36,062 bases of DNA, taken from an uncultured bacterium. GTDB taxonomy: Bacteria > Verrucomicrobiota > Kiritimatiellia > PWTM01. The stretch covers positions 1 through 36,062 of the forward strand of contig CALLFZ010000013.1 of NCBI GenBank assembly GCA_938010045.1, written 5' to 3'. The notes beneath the pieces were generated by a model. That model searched no databases, was not told the DNA's origin, and was given only the letters and a program-made list of their open reading frames with translations. Positions within the stretch are counted from its first letter, which is position 1, and the number at the start of each line of letters is the position of its first letter. The position numbers and the translations under genes are program-made. Positions 1 to 10,063 of this stretch are shown in pieces.

Positions 1-164
1 CGCGCCCCCGCCGTCGGATCCTCCAAACTCACCTCATCCATCCATCTCATCAGCGCCAAATCCTCCGCCCTCGGCCCCTGCCGCGAACGGTACACACGCC
101 CCCGATCCGCCCCCAACAATTCGCATTGCCGACGGACGCTCAGATGGGGATGCCCTGTTTCCAT
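1..164 (-). CDS. IS3-family transposase OrfB, N-terminal fragment cut by window edge
   Basis: Reading the minus strand from an ATG at 164 gives an uninterrupted frame that runs off the left edge. It contains HPHLSVRRQCELLGA followed by DLALMRWMDEVSLEDP. This is the start pattern of IS3-type OrfB transposases: an SVRRQCELLG helix, then an LMR-x-IDE-x-hydrophobic segment before the P-x-x-GxRR motif, here PTAGAR. The DDE catalytic domain would lie outside the window. No orfA-like helix-turn-helix frame is visible upstream, because the amidohydrolase gene ends only 60 bases away at 225. The copy may therefore be a remnant, or an OrfB that depends on a frame change not evident here. In-frame sequence continues upstream of the ATG for about 20 codons before a stop. 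Recognition is by pattern only. Confidence 0.6.
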   Translation of the reverse strand, partial: METGHPHLSVRRQCELLGADRGRVYRSRQGPRAEDLALMRWMDEVSLEDPTAGA

Positions 165-224
165 TATCGCGGTTCGTCCAGCCGTTCCAGAGGGACGGAG
201 GTTCAGCGATGGGGGTGGGGCTGG

Positions 225-1388
225 TCAGGGGGCGGCGCCACTGGTGGGCTGAGTCGTTGGGGCTGGCGAAGTGGGGCACGAGTGGGAGGAGGTGCGAGCA
301 GAGACGGCGAGCATTTCGCGAATGGTGGCGGCTACGGAGTCACCGAGGGCACGAAGGTTGTATCCCCCCTCCAAGACGAAGACCACTCGTCCGTCGCACA
401 GTTCACCGGCCAAGTCCAGCACAAAACGCGAGATGCGGCCGAAGTCGTCTGTCGTCAGCGCCAATCCCCCCAGAGGATCATCCCGGTGAGCATCATATCC
501 CGCAGATACAACCACGAAATCCGGCCGGAATTCGCGCGCTGCAGGCGCCAGTTTCTCCGTCAATAGCTTGATGACTTCTTGTCCTCCACTCCCCCGAGGC
601 AAAGGATAATTCATCACGCGCCCCGTCGCCGCCCCGCCTCCCCGCTCGCTCTCAAGACCGCTGCCCGGGTAGATGCCACGCTGGTGAATGTGAAACTGCA
701 AGACAGCCGCGTCCTCCCAGAATGCCTCTTGCGTTCCGTTCCCGTGGTGCACATCCCAGTCCAGAATCAAAACCCGCTGGATTTCCGAGCGACATAGCGC
801 GTGGCGTACACCGATTGCAACATTGTTGAAGACGCAAAAACCCATTCCCCCTGACGGGCGCGCATGGTGCCCCGGCGGCCGGACCGCACAAAACGCGTTT
901 TGCAGAACCCCGTCCATTACAGCGTCGATGGCATCGCAGACAGCACCGGCCGCAAAGACCGCAGCGTCCCAGGTGTCCAGACTGACGGCCGTATCGCCGG
1001 TACTGAGCTCCCGAGATCCAGCCAAGATCTCACGACGAGCTTTTTCAATGTAGTCCGCCATATGCACCAGCCTCAGCGTCTGCAGGGTGGCGGGTTTCGG
1101 CTCAACATGGCGCAATCGTGGCCAGAGGCCCTCCCTCTTGAGCGCAGCCTCGATGGCCAGCAAACGTTCAGCGCGTTCGGGATGCCCCGGGCCTGTATCG
1201 TGTCGAAGGAAGGCGGGATGGCAGAAATAGCCACTCCGCGGCGCGTCCACGGCGGCCGTCTTACTTTCGACCGGCTGGCCCGACGGTTCGGCAGGGAGTA
1301 CCGTCTCCGCCGCCAACACCGCTGTCGTCATGCTTGCCACTCCCCATGTGCGCCGCACGTTCGGGGCTCTGTTCATTTTTCGCCACAC
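225..1388 (-). CDS. Histone deacetylase-like amidohydrolase, probably exported
   Basis: A zinc amidohydrolase of the HDAC/AcuC/acetylpolyamine deacetylase superfamily, expected to remove acetyl groups from amines. The family signatures are intact: HPERAERL (69-76), RPPGHHA with the catalytic His pair at 174-175, DWDVHHGNGT with zinc ligands Asp212 and His214, GYDAH with Asp299, and LEGGYN with the catalytic Tyr at 343. Full length is 387 residues, slightly more than usual, because of an N-terminal extension of about 50 residues. That extension has basic residues, then a hydrophobic Ala-rich stretch ending near VLAAETVLPA, like a Sec signal peptide. The true start could be residue 1 or Met5. 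The C-terminus is a low-complexity Ser/Thr/Pro tail. It is the last gene before the transposase fragment. The substrate cannot be told from sequence; periplasmic location is inferred. Confidence 0.9.
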   Translation of the reverse strand: MWRKMNRAPNVRRTWGVASMTTAVLAAETVLPAEPSGQPVESKTAAVDAPRSGYFCHPAFLRHDTGPGHPERAERLLAIEAALKREGLWPRLRHVEPKPATLQTLRLVHMADYIEKARREILAGSRELSTGDTAVSLDTWDAAVFAAGAVCDAIDAVMDGVLQNAFCAVRPPGHHARPSGGMGFCVFNNVAIGVRHALCRSEIQRVLILDWDVHHGNGTQEAFWEDAAVLQFHIHQRGIYPGSGLESERGGGAATGRVMNYPLPRGSGGQEVIKLLTEKLAPAAREFRPDFVVVSAGYDAHRDDPLGGLALTTDDFGRISRFVLDLAGELCDGRVVFVLEGGYNLRALGDSVAATIREMLAVSARTSSHSCPTSPAPTTQPTSGAAP

Positions 1389-1873
1389 CCGCCTGACCGG
1401 ACCGATCGTGTTTCTGGTGCCCGAGGGATCAGTCCGCCCAATGGAGTCTTCCCCAACCTCACCAAGCTCTCAAGTTGCTCTGAAATGACTGCGTGACCTC
1501 CACGTCGCATTGATCCGCGACGAACCGGATGCGATCGAACATGATGATGGGTTACCGTCACGTCGTTGCCCGATGCGAGAATACTCCCGGCACGTCTGCC
1601 TCACAGGCCGAAAATGGACAGTCTGGGTCGCCGAACAAGAGAGTAGACCGGCTCCGGACAAGGAACCGGAATAAAAGGGACGGAGGTTGCGGTGGCAGCA
1701 GCCGGACGAGCACAGAACGTGGGAAGGGACCGGGGTTGACCAGGAAGTGGCCGCGGCGAAAACGGGAACGGTGCGAGATTGGCGATGATGGCGAACTTTC
1801 GCGCAGCCCCCCGTGGGACGAGATGAAGATCGTTGCGACCGTCGGGTGTCGGGAAGGCGGTGGAGAAGGCGCG
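1389..1873. other. Intergenic stretch, no gene recognised
   Basis: About 485 bases between two minus-strand genes. Open frames exist on both strands but are rich in Arg, Ser and Pro and show no family motif, as expected of chance frames in GC-rich DNA. It presumably carries the promoter of the downstream amidohydrolase; I see no clear -35/-10 pair. Confidence 0.5.
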
Positions 1874-2632
1874 CTATTGCGGAATGGGGGCGGCCGGCAC
1901 GACTGCACCCGGCTGAGGCGCGATGATGATCTGAGCGCCCCCTTGCTGGATCACAACCGGCTCTTGGGGAGGTAGAACACCCTCCTGCACGAGCTGGCGG
2001 TCCATCTCCGGTGTCAGTGGGATCGGCAGTGGCGGCAGACCTTTGCGGATAACTTCCATTTGATACTGCTGGAGGTGCTTTTGAAGCTCCTCTCCTTGCA
2101 ATCGAGGTGGCGCGGGTGGCGGTGCCACCGGAGGTGGAGTTGAGGGCGTGGCCGTCGGCAGGTTGCCGATCGTCATGGTTCGGGTCAGTGTTGGCCGTGT
2201 CAGTGACCCGCCGCTCGTGGTCACCCGCCGCTCGAGGGGGCTTGCTTCCTTAAGCTTCAGAATCGCCATCTCGGTGCCACGTTGGATGACAATCTGCTCT
2301 TCGTTCATGTCCACCGAAACCAGCCGGATCCCGTCGATCGTCTCGCCGGGCGCCAGCATGTAGCTCTTTCCGCCCTTGACCTCGACGAGTCCCGCCCGCG
2401 CCCCCTCTCCCTCAATCATCACAAGGCTGGAGGCGCGCAGGCCCAGTGCCTCACCCCCGGGCGAAGCCACCACAGCCGGCGCCGCCGATGTTTCGGAAGA
2501 GGAAATCGCCAGCGCCGCGCCAAACGGCTGACGATCCAAGATCACCTGGTACCGTTCGAACGGGATGTCTTTCGTGACCGCCATCGCGGTGCACGTCAGG
2601 TAGAACCACCCGCCGATGATGCCTTGTTTCAT
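1874..2632 (-). CDS. GspC/PilP-like periplasmic protein (type II secretion or pilus type)
   Basis: A 252-residue protein with a short hydrophobic N-terminus (residues 4-19) that could be a signal or anchor. The segment YQVILDRQPFG (28-38) resembles the Y-x-x-I-x-x-R-N-x-F-G pattern that starts the periplasmic part of GspC and PilP proteins. Residues 80-127 form a short beta-rich module: a VEVKGGKSYML strand, a GETIDGIRLVSV turn and strand, then EEQIVIQRGTEMAILKL. This matches the homology-region fold of GspC/PilP in strand pattern. After residue 150 the protein turns proline-rich, with a QQYQMEVIRKGLPPLPIP segment and a glutamine/proline tail. No other secretion gene is adjacent, so the assignment to a secretion system is inference. 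It could be an uncharacterised protein with a similar small beta-domain. The next gene downstream on the same strand starts 485 bases away. Confidence 0.5.
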   Translation of the reverse strand: MKQGIIGGWFYLTCTAMAVTKDIPFERYQVILDRQPFGAALAISSSETSAAPAVVASPGGEALGLRASSLVMIEGEGARAGLVEVKGGKSYMLAPGETIDGIRLVSVDMNEEQIVIQRGTEMAILKLKEASPLERRVTTSGGSLTRPTLTRTMTIGNLPTATPSTPPPVAPPPAPPRLQGEELQKHLQQYQMEVIRKGLPPLPIPLTPEMDRQLVQEGVLPPQEPVVIQQGGAQIIIAPQPGAVVPAAPIPQ

Positions 2633-2962
2633 CCCACGGCTAGCCTACCATCGTTCCAGCCCCTCCTCAACGCAAACTCCCGGCTGGTCGCGCACGTCAT
2701 AGCGAGCCGCGATTCCACTCCCGAATCTCGTGCGGTCCTCTCACGGTGTCCCCATCGAGCCAAGTGCGGCCTCCGATCTCGGCGGGCTTGTGATGTTTTC
2801 TTCGCCGCCCGTGCCCGCCGAACTCACATGCCTCACGCTGCCCGGCCGCCAGTGCCAGCGATCCATCTCTCCGCCCTTCTTGGCCGTGTGTGGTTCCCTA
2901 GGCGCTTGACGGCTGCTACACCGGCGAGGGGGATCCGGTTGCAACCCTGCACGGCATCCAGT
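2633..2962. other. Divergent intergenic region before the efflux operon
   Basis: About 330 bases (469 up to the chosen start of the outer-membrane gene at 3102) separate the minus-strand GspC-like gene from the plus-strand efflux operon. Promoters for both must lie here. Apart from the dyad at 2963-2981, I see no convincing site and no gene. Confidence 0.5.
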
Positions 2963-2981
2963 ATCACATCACGGATGTGAT
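2963..2981. promoter_or_regulatory. Perfect 8-3-8 dyad, candidate operator of the efflux operon
   Basis: ATCACATC, then ACG, then GATGTGAT: two perfectly complementary 8-base arms around 3 bases. It lies about 120 bases upstream of the chosen start of the outer-membrane lipoprotein. The symmetry and position suit the binding site of a dimeric repressor, as is common for drug-efflux operons, but no regulator gene is adjacent. It has no T-run and does not look like a terminator. Confidence 0.35.
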
Positions 2982-3101
2982 CCGTTGACGACCGAGCCGC
3001 ACCTTGCCAACTTCGGTCTCATCGACCAAGGGGGTGGACATGGTGGTGAGAGGTGCCGGCCCAAGGGCCGAACGGGCTCGTGCCGTTTGTTGTCAGCGGC
3101 C

Positions 3102-4814
3102 ATGAACGTCGTGAACCGTGCCTGCCACGCCGATCGTCGCCTTGGCACCGCCGCCCTGATTCTGGCGGCAGGGTTGTCCCTGGCCGGTTGCCGTTCGCCC
3201 GACACGCACCGGCGCGAAGCCGACCGCGCTGCCGCCCAATGGATTTCCCGCGCCCAGGCCGATTTCACCAACCTGCCGCCGTTCCGGGTCGAACGCCCAT
3301 CCGAACGATTCCGCCGCAAGCTGCTCGAACTACAGTCGTTGCCACAGGCGTTCCGAGACACGCTCGCGGCCCCGCCCACGCAGGCCGCGCCGACCAACAT
3401 GATTCGGCTCACACTCGCAGAGTGTCTCTGCATCGCGATGGAGAATTCACGAGAATACCAATCCGCTCGAGAAGACGTGTTCCTCGCCGCGCTGGATCTC
3501 GACCTCGAAAGCGACGCCTTTCGCAACTCCTTTGTCGGCCTGCTCAGCGCGAACTATGCCGATCGCCGCGAGGCCGAAACCCCGCAGCGAGGCGTCAGTG
3601 GCAGCGCCGAGGCTGGAGTCACTCGCCGTATTCAGGCCGGCGCCAAACTGAGCGCCAAGCTCGCGTTTGATCTGGCGCGCATGCTGACCGGCGACCGTGA
3701 GGTCACCCGCGCTCTGCTCGCGGACCTCGCGCTCACGGTGCCGCTCGGCCGTGGCTCGGGCCGGGCGGTCGTCACCGAACCTCTCACGCAGGCGGAGCGC
3801 AATCTGCTCTACGCGATCTGGAAGCTCGAACGCTTCAAGCGCGCGCTCGCGGTGGATGTGGTGCGGTCGTACTTCGCCGTGCTCGAACTCGAACAACGCG
3901 TGCGCAACCAGCGCGAAAACCTCGCCGGCATCTCGATGGCGACCCGTCGCGCAGAGGAACTCGGGCGCGCGGGCCGCATTTCAGAAATCCAGGTGAATCT
4001 GTCGCGCCAAACCGAGCTCAGCGCTCGGGATCGCCTGGCCGTCGCCATCGAGTCGGCCACCGCGCGCCTTGACCAGTTCAAAGTCCAGCTCGGTCTGCCA
4101 GCCGACGCCCGCATCGAACTCGACGCCGCCGATCTCGACGCGTTGACGACCCCGCCGCCCGGCGAAACCGCGATGAGCGAGGAGGACGCGGTGCGGGAGG
4201 CGCTGGCGCGGCGTCTGGACCTGCGGATTGTACGTGACCAAGTCGAGGACGCCCGCCGGAAGGTGCGGCTGGCGGAGGACGCGTTGCGCGCGGGGATTGA
4301 GTTCAGCACATCCGCCCGCGCCGGCGACCGACGCGCTGCGGGCTCGTCCGCCTCCGGCAACGCGGAGCTCCGTTTCGACCGCGGCAGCTACGGCGCCGGT
4401 CTCGCGGTGGACCTACCTTGGAAACGCACGGCGGAACGTACCGCGTATCGCAAAAGCCTTATTGCGCTCGACGCCGCCGAACGCGACCTTGAGGCCGCGG
4501 AGGACCAGGTCAAAAGCGAGGTCCGGAATGTCTACCGAACGCTCCGCCAGGCCCGGACCGTTTGCCAGATCCAGGAGCAGGCGCTGGCGCTGGCGCGCCG
4601 GCGTGTCGAAAGCACGACGATGATGCTCGAGGCTGGACGCGCCGAGATGCGCGACCTGGTTGAGGCACGGGACTCACTGCTCCAGGCGCAGAACGGCCTC
4701 ACCGCCGCGCGCATCAGCTACCGGCTAGCCGAGCTCGATTTCTTCCGCGTCCTGGAACGGCTTGCCGTCTCCGACCACGGCACAATGGAGGATCTTCATG
4801 TCACGCAGCAGTGA
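3102..4814 (+). CDS. TolC-family outer-membrane efflux lipoprotein
   Basis: Outer-membrane channel of a tripartite export system. From the ATG at 3102 (MNVVNRACHADRR) the protein is 570 residues. It starts with a basic n-region and a hydrophobic stretch ending in LSLAGC, a lipobox with the acylated Cys at residue 30. A more upstream in-frame ATG at 2985 would add 39 residues ahead of this signal and is less likely. The remainder shows the two-fold repeat of long amphipathic helices typical of the outer membrane efflux protein family. One example is LTLAECLCIAMENSREYQSA near the start of the first repeat, a segment often seen in this family. The C-terminal repeat has helices rich in Ala, Arg and Glu. 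The stop overlaps the start of the membrane fusion gene by 17 bases, so the two are translationally linked. It is the first gene of a four-gene operon. Its substrate is unknown. Confidence 0.85.
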   Translation: MNVVNRACHADRRLGTAALILAAGLSLAGCRSPDTHRREADRAAAQWISRAQADFTNLPPFRVERPSERFRRKLLELQSLPQAFRDTLAAPPTQAAPTNMIRLTLAECLCIAMENSREYQSAREDVFLAALDLDLESDAFRNSFVGLLSANYADRREAETPQRGVSGSAEAGVTRRIQAGAKLSAKLAFDLARMLTGDREVTRALLADLALTVPLGRGSGRAVVTEPLTQAERNLLYAIWKLERFKRALAVDVVRSYFAVLELEQRVRNQRENLAGISMATRRAEELGRAGRISEIQVNLSRQTELSARDRLAVAIESATARLDQFKVQLGLPADARIELDAADLDALTTPPPGETAMSEEDAVREALARRLDLRIVRDQVEDARRKVRLAEDALRAGIEFSTSARAGDRRAAGSSASGNAELRFDRGSYGAGLAVDLPWKRTAERTAYRKSLIALDAAERDLEAAEDQVKSEVRNVYRTLRQARTVCQIQEQALALARRRVESTTMMLEAGRAEMRDLVEARDSLLQAQNGLTAARISYRLAELDFFRVLERLAVSDHGTMEDLHVTQQ

Positions 4815-6503
4815 GCCCGACCGCCCTCGGCGGCGTGTGCGATGGTGGGTCGCGATCGGCCTGGCCGCGTTCGCGGGCGCCGCCGGCCTCTGGCTGCGGA
4901 GCAGATCCCCGACCCCCACCGTCGAGGAACCGTACTTCGTCGCGCAGCGCGGTCCCCTGCGAATCAGCATCAATGAGTCCGGCAGCATTCAGAGCCGCGA
5001 ACGCGTCGTCATCCGCAGCGAGGTCGAGGGCCGGCGCACCATCCTCTCGCTCGTGGACGAGGGCAAATATGTTCACCGCGGGGATCTGCTCGTGGAACTC
5101 GATTCCAGCGGTCTGGAAGAAAACCGCATGGAACAGCAGATCCGGGTCGAGAACATGGAGGCCCAGTGGATCCAGGCGCGCGAAAACCTGCTCATCGTGA
5201 GCAATGCCGCTCAGGCCTCGATTGAAGACGCGGAGCTCGCGCTGCGGTTTGCGAAACTCGAGAAAGAAAAATTTGAAAAAGCGGAGTACGCGCAGCAATT
5301 CCAGCAGGTGCAGGGCGACATCTCGATCGCGTTGGAGGAACTTCAGCGCGCGCGCGACAAGCTCGACTGGTCACGGCGTCTCATGGACCAGGGCTATTTG
5401 ACCCGCACCGAGTTTCAGGCCGACGACCTCGCCGCGAAGCGAGCGCAGCTCAACCTTGAGCTTGCGCAGGGGAAGCTACATATCCTCACAAACTACACCT
5501 ATTCCCAGACGATCGAACGGCTCAACCGCGAGATTACGAAGGCCGAGATGGCGCTCGCGCGGGCCAAGCTGCGCGCCGCCGCGGACATCACTCAGGCGCT
5601 CGCGGCCGCCCGCGCCGCGGAATCGGAATACCAGCGCCAGCGCGACAAGCTCGATCGCACGCTGGAACTGATTCGGAAGTGCCGAATCGTCGCCCCCTCC
5701 GACGGCATGGTCGTGTACGCCACGACCGTCTCGGAACGGCGGTGGATGCAGGAGCCGCTGCGGCCGGGCGTCGACGTGGTGGAGCGGCAGGAACTGATCT
5801 ATCTGCCCGCGACGAAAGAGATGATGGCCGTCGTTCAACTGCCCGAGTCCAGTTTGTCCAAGCTCCGCGAGGGACTGCCCGCCCACATCACTCTCAGCGC
5901 TCTGCCCGGCCGCACCTTCCGTGGTCACGTGGAGCGCATCGCCATCCTGCCGAATTCGAGTCAAAGCTGGCTCAATCCCGACATTAAGGTGTACGACTGC
6001 AACGTCTGGATCGATGAAGACACCGAGGGGCTGCGCCCGGGCATGACCTGCCGCGTCGAGATCGTGATCGAAGAATACGAAGACGTGGTGTACGTCCCCG
6101 TTCAGTGCGTGTTGCGGGTCGCGGGGCGGCCCACCGTATATGTGTTGAGCGGCGGCCGGGCCGTGCCGCGGACTGTTGAGACCGGCTTAGACAACAACCG
6201 GATGATCTGCATCATCCGTGGTCTTGAGGCCGGCGAGCGGGTTCTCCTGGCCCCGCCGATTCCTCCTTCCGAGGCAGAGGTCGGGTCTACAGGGGCGCCA
6301 CCCGTGACCGCGGCGGGTGAGGCCATGACGAACCGGCCGCCGTCCTGGCCCGGCAACCACGATATGGAGCGCTCCGAGGGCACTCCGCGCGGCGATCGTC
6401 CCTCGCGGCGCGATGGTCCTGCCCGCGAACGAAGCGGGCGTCTGCCGCACGCCCAGGACGGCAGTGGCCCGCGCCGCCCGTCTGCGCTGGCCCCCGGCCC
6501 GCC

Positions 6504-6507
<4 letters not shown>
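4798..6507 (+). CDS. HlyD/MacA-type periplasmic membrane fusion protein
   Basis: Adapter linking the MacB-type inner-membrane transporter to the TolC-type channel. The start at 4798 is chosen because GGAGG lies 6 bases upstream; an in-frame ATG at 4762 lacks this. The 569-residue product has an Arg-rich N-terminus and one membrane helix (VRWWVAIGLAAFAGAAGLWL). Next comes the first half of a lipoyl/barrel-sandwich domain (SGSIQSRERVVIRSEVEG). A very long coiled-coil hairpin of about 200 residues, rich in Glu, Ala, Gln and Arg, follows. The second lipoyl half is marked by RIVAPSDGMVVY, followed by beta-barrel and membrane-proximal domains. The last 65 or so residues are a hydrophilic Pro/Arg/Gly-rich tail with no family equivalent that I know. 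The gene overlaps both neighbours. The length of the coiled coil suggests it spans a wide periplasmic gap. Confidence 0.88.
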
Positions 6508-7222
<715 letters not shown>

Positions 7223-7226
<4 letters not shown>

Positions 7227-8488
7227 TCCTGATTGGCCTGGCTCGGAACCTGCGGCTTGGGATCAAGGACATTCTTCTGCACAAAACCCGCTCCCTGCTG
7301 ACCACGCTGGGCATCGTGTTCGGCGTCGGCAGTGTCATTGCGATGCTGGCCGTGGGCGAGGGTGCCAGCCAAGAGGCGCTGAACGAAATCCGAAAGGTCG
7401 GGAGCCGCAACATCATCATCCAATCCCAAAAGGACGTGGACGAGGAGGCCTCCTCGCGCCGCTACATCCGGATGAGCGTGTATGGCCTCAAATATGACGA
7501 CGCCGAGCGCATCCGCGAGCTGGGCCGCGCGATCCGCCGCATCGTGCCCGTCCGGCTGATGCGGCGTGACGGCATGCTCGGAACCCGGCGCATGGAGCTT
7601 CGCGTGGTGGCCACGCACCCCGCCTGGTTCGAGCTGGTGCCCCGCCGGATCGTCGCCGGCCGGGTGCTGCGCGAAAACGACGCCCGCCAGTTTGCGCGGG
7701 TCTGCGTGCTCACCGAAACCGGTGCCCGCCGGCTGCTCGCCGGCGAACACGTGATCGGCGAGAAGATCCAAATCGGCAACCAGTTTTTCGAGGTGATCGG
7801 CATCGTCGAGAGCGGCGTGAGCGGCCGCAACATCGCCGTGCCCGACGAAGAGGTCGACGCCTACGTCCCCATGAACGTCCAGCTCCAATTGTTTGGTGAA
7901 ATCAACGCGCGCATCACCTCCGGAAGTCGCGATATGGAGAAGGTTGAGCTGCATCAAATTCTGGTCGAGATCGAACGGGACGAGATGGTTGAGCCGATGG
8001 CTCGCGCGATCGAGGCCATGCTGCGCGCCTTTCATCCTCGGAAGGACTACAAAATGAGCGTGCCACTGGCGCTACTGCGGCAGGCGGAACGCACAAAGCG
8101 CACCTTCAACATCGTGCTTGGATCGATTGCGGGCATCAGCCTGCTGGTGGGCGGCATCGGCATCATGAACATCATGCTGGCCTCGGTGACCGAGCGGACC
8201 CGTGAAATCGGTGTGCGCCGCGCGATCGGGGCGCGTCGCAGCCAGATCATCCAGCAGTTTCTCATCGAGACGATGGTGCTCTCCGGCGTCGGCGGCATCA
8301 TTGGCATCGCGGTCGGCATTCTGATCCCTCTGCTCATCACGCGGTTCAGCGGCATGCCGACCGTCGTGCCGCTGTACAGCTTGGCGCTCTCGTTGGGCAT
8401 CAGCGTGACGATCGGTCTGATCTTCGGTCTCTACCCGGCGGTGCGCGCCGCACGGCTCGATCCGATTGTTGCCCTCCGCCACGAGTGA
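7223..8488 (+). CDS. MacB/FtsX-type ABC transporter permease
   Basis: Inner-membrane partner of the preceding ATPase, with the start overlapping its stop by 4 bases. The 421-residue product has the MacB layout: one N-terminal membrane helix (TLGIVFGVGSVIAMLAVGEG), a periplasmic MacB_PCD domain of about 230 residues, and three C-terminal helices. The region before and within the first C-terminal helix carries the family segment LVGGIGIMNIMLASVTERTR. EIGVRRAIGARRSQI follows, and the last helix ends in GLYPAVRAARLDPIVALRHE. All are hallmarks of MacB permeases. Unlike E. coli MacB, the ATPase and permease are separate proteins here. The operon ends with this gene. The cargo could be a macrolide, a lipopeptide or an own secondary metabolite; the sequence does not decide. 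Confidence 0.92.
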
Positions 8489-8788
8489 GCGAGCGCCACA
8501 TGGCCCCGCGCTCCCGCACGGCCGCCCAATCAAGGGCACCCTCAATCCCGATGATGCCTCCTCGCGTTGGACAAGCATCGCGCCGCAACGTCCAACGCTT
8601 GGACGACAACACCGGCCGATGCTCTGCCGGCGTTCGGCGCTGCCTCGCCGCCATCAGAGACCGCGCCAACGAACGCGTCAGAGCGATGCGACGGGCTGAT
8701 CCGGCTTGCGACGCTGGCGGCTCGCCTCCACAATGCGCGCCCGCACGGCGTTTCGTGCTCGTCGCCGTCGTGCGAGGTTGCCCCGTTA
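8489..8788. other. Intergenic stretch before lysA
   Basis: 300 bases without a recognisable gene. The frame of lysA stays open upstream to an ATG at 8567, but the translated stretch is Ala/Thr/Pro/Arg-rich and does not match the family, so it is treated as untranslated. I see no clear terminator for the efflux operon. Confidence 0.5.
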
Positions 8789-10063
8789 ATGTCGGATTCC
8801 ATCGTCTGGCGGAATGGCGAGTTGTGGATTGAGGACGTTCCAGCGGCCCGTCTGGCGGCCGAACATGGGACACCCCTGTATGTCTACAGCCGCCGACACA
8901 TTGAGCAGCAGTTCCGCCGTCTTCAATCCGCGCTGTCCGAGTTGCAGCCGACCATTCACTTCGCGTTGAAGGCGAACGGGAACCTGGCGATCACGCGCCT
9001 GCTGGCCCGTCTGGGCGCCGGGGCGGACATCGTCTCGGGCGGAGAGCTCGATATCGCTCTACGCGCCGGCGTGGCCCCGGACCGGCTCGTTTTCGCCGGA
9101 GTCGGAAAAACGCGGGCCGAAATCGAGGCGGCGCTCCGCGCCGGCATTGGGATCTTCATCGTGGAATCGGAGCCCGAGCTCGCCCGCATCTCGGCCTGCG
9201 CCGTCGCGCTCGGCCGCACCGCCCGAGTGGCGATTCGTGTGAACCCGGACGTGGATCCCAAGACCCACGTCTACACCACGACGGGACGCCGCGAAACGAA
9301 ATTCGGGGTAGACCTGGAGCGGGCCGCCCGCGTCTTTGAACTGGCCGCATCGCTGCCGGCCCTCGAAATCGCAGGGCTTCACATGCATCTGGGCTCGCCC
9401 CTCGCCGACGAACAACCATACGCCGAGGCCCTCGACAAGGTCGCGCCGCTGTGTCGCCGACTTTCGGAACGGCACCCGACATTTCGCGTGCTCGATCTGG
9501 GTGGCGGTTTTGGCATTCCCTACCGGCCCCGCCAGCCCGAGTTCCCTCTCGATGCCTTCGCCGCTGCGATCATTCCGCGCGTGCGGGCCCTCGGGTTGCG
9601 GCTCGCGATTGAGCCGGGCCGATTCCTCCTCGGCAATGCGTGCGTGCTCCTCGCGACGGTGCAGTACATCAAAGACAATCCTTTTCGCCAGTTTGTGATT
9701 CTCGATGCTGGCATGAACGATCTGATCCGCCCGCCGCTCTATGGAGCGTGGCACGACATCCGCCCAGTTCGTCCGCGCGCCGGCGAACGCATCCATGTCG
9801 ACGTGGTCGGGCCGATCTGCGAGTCCGGCGACTTTCTCGGCAAGGACCGGCGGCTGCCGCCGCTCGAGGAGGGCGACCTGCTCGCGATCTTCGGCACCGG
9901 CGCGTATGGAATGGCGATGGCCTCCAACTATAACGGCCGCGGCCGCGCCGCCGAGATTCTGGTGGATGGCGCACGCGCGGGCGTCATCCGCGCACGCGAG
10001 GGAGTCGAAGACCTTGTCCGCCCGATGCGGATCCCGGAGTGGCTGGACGCGCCGCCGTCGTGA
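8789..10063 (+). CDS. lysA: Diaminopimelate decarboxylase
   Basis: PLP-dependent enzyme that decarboxylates meso-diaminopimelate to L-lysine, the last step of lysine synthesis, in the cytoplasm. From the ATG at 8789 (MSDSIVWRNG) the protein is 424 residues, typical of the family. The alanine-racemase-type barrel carries the PLP Lys at residue 61 (HFALKANGN), HMHLGS, the phosphate-binding Gly-rich LGGGFGIPY, and EPGR. The C-terminal beta domain has the active-site CESGDFLG. An in-frame ATG 74 codons upstream exists, but the added residues are low complexity and lack family similarity. It stands alone between the efflux operon and a convergent gene, so it is probably transcribed from its own promoter. 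No dapF or dapA neighbour is seen. Confidence 0.93.
   Translation: MSDSIVWRNGELWIEDVPAARLAAEHGTPLYVYSRRHIEQQFRRLQSALSELQPTIHFALKANGNLAITRLLARLGAGADIVSGGELDIALRAGVAPDRLVFAGVGKTRAEIEAALRAGIGIFIVESEPELARISACAVALGRTARVAIRVNPDVDPKTHVYTTTGRRETKFGVDLERAARVFELAASLPALEIAGLHMHLGSPLADEQPYAEALDKVAPLCRRLSERHPTFRVLDLGGGFGIPYRPRQPEFPLDAFAAAIIPRVRALGLRLAIEPGRFLLGNACVLLATVQYIKDNPFRQFVILDAGMNDLIRPPLYGAWHDIRPVRPRAGERIHVDVVGPICESGDFLGKDRRLPPLEEGDLLAIFGTGAYGMAMASNYNGRGRAAEILVDGARAGVIRAREGVEDLVRPMRIPEWLDAPPS

Noticed and set aside
1529-1975. 148-codon plus-strand frame upstream of the GspC-like gene end
   Set aside because: Arg/Gly-rich without a motif, and it overlaps the 3' end of the minus-strand gene. A chance frame in GC-rich DNA.
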